A DNA stretch of 64,000 bases from Anastrepha obliqua (taxonomy: Eukaryota > Arthropoda > Insecta > Diptera > Tephritidae). The stretch covers positions 55,493,601 to 55,557,600 of the forward strand of contig NC_072894.1 of NCBI RefSeq assembly GCF_027943255.1, read 5' to 3'. Below the pieces are notes generated by a model. It made no database searches. It had not been told where the DNA came from and was given only the letters and a program-made list of their open reading frames with translations. The position numbers and the translations under genes are program-made. Positions 58,150 to 64,000 of the stretch are shown here, in pieces; the first letter of the stretch is position 1; each line of letters begins with the position of its first letter.

Positions 58150-58585
58150 TACACAATGAAACATATCTTTATAAAAAAATTAACGAAAAAATTGTCCGTG
58201 AAAAGCATTACAAACGTTGTAAAAAAATTAGGTGACTTAATTATGTGGCTACAAGTATATGTATGTCCGAAATCCCAGTTAATAAAAAAACTATTGAGAG
58301 GTATTAAAATACTACTTTGTTATGGTTTCGCGAACACTTCCTTCCTTTACATTGTCAAAGGCGTGAAAATTAAGACAAAATATTACTTGCAGGAAGTGAT
58401 TATTGAAAATGTTTCTTCTCATGTATCCAGGATGTTTGGAACTGACCAATATTGCTTTCAACAAGTTGCTGTCCCGGCTCATAAATGCAACGACAACATG
58501 CCCGGTTTTTATCGGCAGATGAGTAGCCTCCATATTCTCCGGATCTGAAATCTTTGCAGAAATCATATGGGATTACATAATGGGG
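58150..58585 (+). mobile_element. Tc1-like transposase fragment
   Basis: The frame from 58156 decays into VKGVKIKTKYYLQEVIIENV, YCFQQVAVPAHKCNDNMPGF (the second catalytic block, where QQDGAPAH is usual; the Asp is lost) and a scrambled PDL / WDYIMGKLANT end across frames near 58560-58600. It is dead. Confidence 0.6.
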
Positions 58586-58598
58586 AAATTAGCAAATA

Positions 58599-58761
58599 CA
58601 GTGTACTCTCTCTCTCTTAAGCGGACACCTAAGGGACTGGCATATTTGTTATGAGAGAGTTATCCGCTCAAGAAAAAAATATAAAAAAATTCTTAAGGAT
58701 TTGTGGTATGTACTGAAAAAAGTGTCCACTTCTGGGAGGTGTCCGCTAGGAGAGATTACAG
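58599..58761. mobile_element. pogo-like MITE, 163 bp
   Basis: Flanked by TA on both sides (58597-58598, 58762-58763). The ends are inverted: cagtgtactctctctctctta from the left, and ctgtaatctctcctagcgga from the right on the opposite strand. Both are followed by a gcggacacct block. There is no coding capacity. CAGT termini with TA duplication point to pogo/Tigger-group mobilisation. Confidence 0.7.
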
Positions 58762-58763
58762 TA

Positions 58764-59142
58764 CCTATATATGAAAAAAACGGGTATTGTCTTATGTCAA
58801 AAACCAACTATTTTTAACTAAGTGAGAATTCGTAATATGAGTTCTAGTGTACTTTGCGAACGACACTTATGACACCTTTGTGAATGCCCCAATAAAAGGC
58901 GAAAGGTTTAAATCGAAACATATGTACATAAAACAAGCTTTGGGCTCAAATTTGATTTACTTTTGTCTTATTTTCCAAAAATTGGGTGCGACTGTTTTAG
59001 GACCCACGATGTATTTTCTGAATTTGAATAGTAATTTTGGAGAAATATTGGATGTCGATGAACCTGCGTCAAATTCTCGCAGGTTTCTTGCCAAGATAAC
59101 AGAAACAAACTATTGATGCCAGTGATATTCTGTTCACTAGAC
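58764..59142. other. No supported gene
   Basis: An 89-codon ORF at 58847-59116 has no domain I recognise. Confidence 0.4.
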
Positions 59143-59360
59143 AGGGCTAGTTTACTGGGGCGACAGCCCTTGGTCGGTAAAAACCCAAGTCATCCCGGTA
59201 ACGTAGAACCGGCTGCCATCTAACACATCTCTCCCTCTGAACCCAACCTGTCGAAACAGCATGTTTCCTGGGCCTACCTTTATATGAGCCTGACGAAGGC
59301 GACCGGTGATATACCGAACACTGACGAGGCTTCTATTACAGCTACAACAACAATTGATGC
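59143..59360 (-). repeat. GTT-headed repeat, second subfamily, inverted
   Basis: The reverse complement starts ttgttgttgtagctgtaata and contains ctcatataaaggtaggccca, ggaaacatgctgtttcgaca and the block ggcagccggttctacgttacc. The order matches 57583-57870, but this copy keeps a longer 3' part. Confidence 0.6.
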
Positions 59361-59639
59361 CAGTGATCGTCCATCATCCCACACAACGAACTGTTCAACT
59401 TTCGCAATTACGCCCTCGTCTTTCAGCGTATAAAAGCTAACGTCAACGTAGAAAGCGATATTAATCACTTTCGATCGTAACACAGCACCGATGCTTAATA
59501 CAGCATACCGATCTACAGAGGTAGCAAGGCTTCAATTTGTGTTTTTGGGGCATTGCTTAAACAAAATTCCAGACCAAAATAATTCCTTAGTCATGCCATA
59601 AATTCTGTGACAAATTTCACAATGAAAAAATTTCGTTAA

Positions 59640-60520
59640 TTTTGATTTTGCATGCATTGTCCACTAGTGATTGCAGTGTTTGCATTACGTAAAAGAGATA
59701 AAAGTGCAAGTGAGATTTACAAATTGCTGAAAAAACTTCACATTTTCTGAATGTTTGCTTATCGCACGATGAATCGTTTTCCCCAAATGTCTGAAGTGAT
59801 AGACAGAAAAAGAATTGGTCGCTCTCGCCTGGTTCGAACCAGTGCAGCCCCTTAGAAAGCAGAAAATCATGTCCAGGGAAATGAATGTATCGACCAGATC
59901 CATGCCAAAACTAATTAGAGATAATCTCCACGTGAAAGCCTTCCGAGGCTCAACTGGTCATCTTTTTACAAGGCGCTTGAAGAAAATTAGACTCGACAGA
60001 TACAAGCAGCTTGAAAATATTATTTTTACTGATGAGAAAAATTTCATTGTTGAAGAAGTCTTTAAAGAGCAAAACGACAAAATCTATGCTAAAACTTAAA
60101 AAAAAGGGGTTACGACCGGCGCAAAAGTGTACCAGGAGGATGTATTAGAAGGCATGGTGAAGCAGTTGAGCAGTACTCTCTTTAATGGGGAGCGTTGGAT
60201 CTTCAAGGAAGATTCCGATCCAGTCCATAAGGTAAAAATCATCCGGCAATGGATTGGCCCGCAGAAGATTGGCCCTCTGGTAGTCCAAATCTGAATCCAT
60301 TGGACTACAGTTTGTGGTCAGAATTGGAGAGCATGGCCTGTCGAAGACCTCACAGAAATTTGGCGAGTCTCAAACAATCTTTGGTTCGAGCAGCGATGTC
60401 AATATCCATGGTAACCGTACGTGCTGCAATAGCTGAATGGCCTAATCGTTTGACGGCTTCTGTAAAAGCAAATGGTGACCATTTCGAATGAAAAAATTAA
60501 AAAGTTTTTCTTTAATATTT
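59640..60520 (+). mobile_element. Tc1-like transposase pseudogene
   Basis: Blocks in order: a FALRKRDKSASEIYKLLKK HTH near 59680-59730, HVKAFRGSTGHLFTRRLK and LENIIFTDEKNFIVEE (first Asp, about 60020). A KEDSDPVHK block follows where a QDGAPAH-type sequence is expected (about 60215). Then come GSPNLNPLDYSLWSELES near 60275-60335 (third Asp) and an ending SVKANGDHFE. Frame changes near 59820 and 60240, plus stops, break it. Confidence 0.75.
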
Positions 60521-60743
60521 ACATGATCAAATAAAGCTTACTTCATTAAAAAAAAGTATTATAATTTCATATCTATAACGGACTTAACTTGTAACAGAAC
60601 TTATGGCAGGACTAAGCATACAACAAGTCGAAATTCCACTGAATTTAGAAATTTCTGGCACTCAGCTTTGCATTCATCAAAAATAATAGGAAATGAATAT
60701 AATTAATTAAATGATTGAATTACCAAAAACTCTATATAAAACA

Positions 60744-60749
60744 TTTATT
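60744..60749 (-). promoter_or_regulatory. nudE polyadenylation signal
   Basis: AATAAA on the minus strand, 98 bp past the nudE stop codon. It is a plausible 3' end for the transcript. Confidence 0.7.
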
Positions 60750-60847
60750 GTACTAAAAATGTATTAAATGCATTTTGAATATGGAAAAATGAAAAAAAAA
60801 ACTACAAAAACAAAACAAAATAAAAAATACACCAAAATGTAAAGATC

Positions 60848-63799
60848 TTATTGTAGTTCATTCGCTTTCGAAATGTTTGAATTTGTTGCAGGTAACGGCG
60901 TTTTAGTTGAATTTGGGAAATTTCCACTTCCTCCACTCATGCGCTCTGCAAAGCGCTTAAAAATATTTGAACCGAAATTTAGACTCGAGTTACTACGACT
61001 TGCGATACGTCGCAAGGAAACTTCAGAAACGTCTGCATCGTACTCGGCGTAAGAAGTGTTGGTGGAAGTGGAAGAGGAGGTCACAGCAGCATTTGTATCG
61101 ACGGAGTTAGTGCTGCCAAATGTGCTCGTAAAACTCCGTCTAAGGCGGCCTACACTACCGGCCACAGGTGTGGAAGCACAGCTGCTTGTAGAGTTGGCAG
61201 AAGCAATGGAACGATCACAGATACAACGAAACCTTTCACATTGAGGGCATAAAAGTGCCTTATCCAACTAAAAAAAAAAGACACAGAAACTATGATGCGG
61301 CATTGCGTGGTTTTAAGCATATTGAGAGTAAAAAGTAATGTTAGCGTTTTCCAATGGTCAGTGGGATAGTAAGAAGTGAAGAGTGAACGGAAACAAAAAT
61401 TATTGGATGCAATACAAACTGTTAGTACAGAACGAATGTGTTTCGCATAGTAGATCTTTCAGACTTGTACAAAGAAAACATTTGTGTTAGCATACTTGCA
61501 AGCGTACATATTGCTTTACTATAAGTACATTGAACGGATTATAAACTATGAAACCATTAAGGTATATAATCAGACATAAGTAGTTTGAACTTACATTCAA
61601 TTTCCGAAGCATATCCGCAACAATGTTTAGAGCAGTTGTACGAGAACCGGGCGTCATTGCGTTGCCATTGAGTAAATTAGTTGAATCTGAAAGGGGTTTT
61701 TCTAAAATTGAGTTATAGGCACATATTCATACACAATATAATACTACGTACATATAAAATAGTATTACAATAAATTGAAAATTCATGCCTACGGACACAC
61801 ACAAACAGCACAACTACTTTTTCGTTTAGCTTCTGTACTTAGCTTGAGATGTAAAATAACTTATAGAAGCAGTTAAATAATATGCATTTAATCAATCTTG
61901 TACAAAGAATAAAAGATAAAATATGTGGTTATTTCCAATTGTTATTACATTTGAGCAGTGTTGCTTAAAAACTAAATAAAGTATTGAAGATAAAACTTTC
62001 ATATTTTCACATAAAGATGGATTTTTTACGTTACATCACAAATCAGATAAATCTTCAAACATTATAAATATTCGGTTTCGGAGCTATCATTAATCGTAAA
62101 TTATGTATATTGTCATTTACAGTATTATACTTAAAAGTAGCCGAACATGTTTGTGTGTTTCAGCTTTAAGAAATTGGTATTTATTAACTCTGTCTTATTT
62201 TTGATCTTTTTAATTTGGATTTTGCTGTAAACTTTATGAATTTTATGCCACATTTCCTAGATCGTAAAACACCTAATATCTTACTTTTTAAAGAATGATG
62301 TTCACCATAATTGGGTATAACTGTTGTGCTGTTATTTAAATTATTTGTAAGGCTGGTATTGCTGAGGCTAGTCTTATTCAGACTGGTATTATTGGGGCTG
62401 ATGGTATCATGTGTAGTGTCACTGTCTTTTACAGCGCCAATTGGTACAACTGTGGACAGTGTTGTCGATTCTGATAAGTTACTAACTGAACCATTTAACG
62501 GGTTACGCGTTTTTACATTCAGTTCTTGTTTTAAGTCTGAAACGAGAAAAATACATAAGTTAAAGAAATATCTAATTTATTAAAATAATAAATGATGTGT
62601 TTTAGGATGAGCTCTTTTCGCAAGATAAATTCTTCTTTTTGTCCTTGTGCTTGTAACAACATAAAACATTCCGCATTAAATTGTACGGCCTGTTCTTGGA
62701 GTGAAAGTCCTCCGGAAACGAGAACCCGACTGGCGTGGTAACATTGAGTCGATAGTTAAGAGGATTTTATATGCCGAAAATGGCATGGATTTACTGAAAA
62801 ATGGTTAGATATGTCAAAGCTCCTAAGCTAAGCTTTCAATGCCCGAAGGAGAGAAATCTACGAACCGAAACGGTTGCCTCGACAATCGATTTCAAAGTGT
62901 TTTCCAATAAGAGGTGTTATTTTGATATTCAAAGAAAAATGTTATTTTTTAACAGAAAAAACAGAATAACAGATGTTTATTTCATTATAAAGAGGAAGGT
63001 ATGCCGTTAATAGTGGAAAATAACATCAGGCAAATGCATAATCAGCAAAGACATGCTACTTTTATGGTAGAATGCTACCAAAAACTCAGTGATTTAAGTG
63101 AATTGCGAAAAGCGCGTCAGTTCAAAATTCACATATTTATAAATTAAAATCAGAATTCGCCCCCATTTTACCTCTTGTTTCATCCATGAGTCTTTGTAGC
63201 TTCTCTTGCAGCATTTCCTTTTCATCCATCTCCATTTCAAGAAGTGCATTTTTTTCATAAGCTTTATCCAACATTCTTTCAAAGTCTGCAATGCTTTCGT
63301 TGAGTATACGATGTGCCCTTTCGAGATCATCGTTCTTTTGTTCCAACTGTCGCAGGTACACTTTCAGAGTATCTCGTTCATTTTTCAAATTTTCCAATTG
63401 TCTCTCTGTATTGGCTAATTCAATGCCATGGGACTGTAATTTGAGCTGAAACAATACTCTTCCAATATAAAAGCAATACATTTCGCAATGATTTCATCGC
63501 ATACCTTTAAGGATTCATTTTCCTTCTCAAGTGAAGAAAGTGTCGATCTGAGATCTTTGATTATACCCTGTTTTTGATCAAGTGTAGCATCCATTTCCGC
63601 CTCCATCTGTCGTGACTGTTCCACGTATTCGTCGTATTCCTGTTTCACATCTGTCCATCTAAAAATTAAATATACGTTAATAAGTTAAACCGAATAAATA
63701 TGTTAAAAAATACGCCTACTCTTTGTGATAAAGTTTTGCGCGTTCTTTCCAATACCGACATTCATCCTCAACACTGTTGAACATTGGGGGAGACTCCAT
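60848..63799 (-). CDS. nudE: NudE: dynein/Lis1-binding coiled-coil protein
   Basis: There are six coding exons on the minus strand: 63799-63720, 63658-63505, 63445-63172, 62536-62285, 61686-61595 and 61267-60848. All junctions have GT donors and AG acceptors, and the total is 1272 bp (423 codons plus stop), in frame. The N-terminus MESPPMFNSVEDECRYWKER, the EYDEYVEQSRQMEAEMDATL block and VYLRQLEQKNDDLERAHRIL identify NudE. In the family, the N-terminal coiled coil (here residues about 8-165, exons 1-3) binds Lis1 and dynein and serves nuclear positioning, centrosomes and kinetochores. Residues about 170-253 are an Asn/Ser/Thr-rich linker with NTSL-type repeats. Exon 5 (NIVADMLRKLN) and the start of exon 6 (LLCPQCERFRC, four Cys near residues 290-300) are conserved C-terminal parts, and a Ser-rich tail follows. 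Longer than vertebrate Nde1/Ndel1 because of the linker and tail. Confidence 0.95.
62630..62765 (+). repeat. Degraded GTT-type repeat in nudE intron 3
   Basis: The phrases cttgtaacaacataaaacattccgc and tggagtgaaagtcctccgg align with the repeat at 56090-56240. It lies inside the intron between coding exons 3 and 4 and leaves the splice sites untouched. Confidence 0.4.
62893..62960. mobile_element. Solo terminus of the 42-kb IS630-like family in nudE intron 3
   Basis: gttttccaataagaggtgtt followed by atttt equals the terminal repeat of the element at 42272-43075. No matching opposite terminus was found within the intron, so this is a fragment. Confidence 0.55.
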
Positions 63800-63812
63800 C
63801 GCTGGCTATGAA

Positions 63813-63815
63813 GCT
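63813..63815 (-). other. Probable 5'UTR splice acceptor of nudE
   Basis: On the minus strand a pyrimidine-containing tract ends in tgttttgcag at 63814, 15 bp before the nudE ATG. This suggests an upstream non-coding exon. None is identified in the remaining 185 bp of the window, which show no promoter I can name. Confidence 0.5.
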
Positions 63816-64000
63816 GCAAAACAGGCTGTGCGATATATATATTTAATCAGAAAGACTAGTTGGAACCTCCCCTATATTTTTTTTGTAGCTTTCGGTTGCT
63901 TTCTACACGCATATGTTGTCTGAATAGCCACTTTCACACTATTTGACGTTCTTCCTCAGTTGTTCTTTATCAACAATTTTTCTAAAAAAAATTGTTCAAG

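Noticed and set aside
61056..61244. Plus-strand ORF opposite the last nudE exon
   Set aside because: Antisense shadow of a Ser-rich coding exon.
1..64000. CRISPR array, bacterial operon or integrated microbial segment
   Set aside because: No regularly spaced repeats and no prokaryote-like gene packing; introns and insect transposons throughout.

Overview
This looks like a nuclear genome segment from a higher fly, and the repeat content suggests a tephritid-like fruit fly. That placement is inference. What the sequence shows is one spliced insect gene (nudE) with GT/AG introns, AT-rich intergenic DNA, and dozens of insect-type transposon remnants. No bacterial gene organisation, CRISPR array, rRNA gene or intact tRNA gene was seen.

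The only host gene I can support is nudE on the minus strand at the right end (60848-63799). It has six coding exons that join in frame to 423 codons, a polyadenylation signal at 60744-60749, and a probable 5'UTR splice acceptor just upstream of the start codon.

The rest is a layered transposon landscape. From 1 to 7.7 kb: pieces of Loa/R1-group and RTE/R4-like LINEs, a Helentron-like 3' end, and a decayed DNA-transposon gene. From 7.7 to 16.4 kb: two members of a DNA-transposon family with very long terminal inverted repeats, a mariner, and a 3.4-kb LINE inserted into that mariner with a 10-bp target-site duplication. From 16.4 to 35.7 kb: a LINE with a 13-bp target-site duplication, many Tc1/mariner fragments, tRNA-derived SINEs, LINE RNase H and RT fragments, and a hAT fragment that appears to interrupt a LINE. 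From 35.7 to 37.4 kb: a second Helentron-like 3' end, an unusual hairpin and direct-repeat array, and a 243-bp tandem duplication. From 37.9 to 40.3 kb: a complete Tigger/pogo element with an open transposase frame, disrupted near its 3' end by a GC-rich hAT-type MITE with an 8-bp target-site duplication. From 40.6 to 60.6 kb: more mariner, Tc1 and IS630-like fragments, MITEs, LINE RT, SINE and GTT-headed repeats between AT-rich stretches with no recognisable gene.

The most interesting system is the long-inverted-repeat family (7750-9749 and 14736-16383). Both copies are deletion derivatives bounded by related arms of about 500-630 bp. One keeps the N-terminal part and the other the C-terminal part of what I recognise as a single, widely repeated arthropod protein of unsettled function, which makes that protein a candidate transposase. 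Protein family assignments here come from motif recognition alone; no database search was run.
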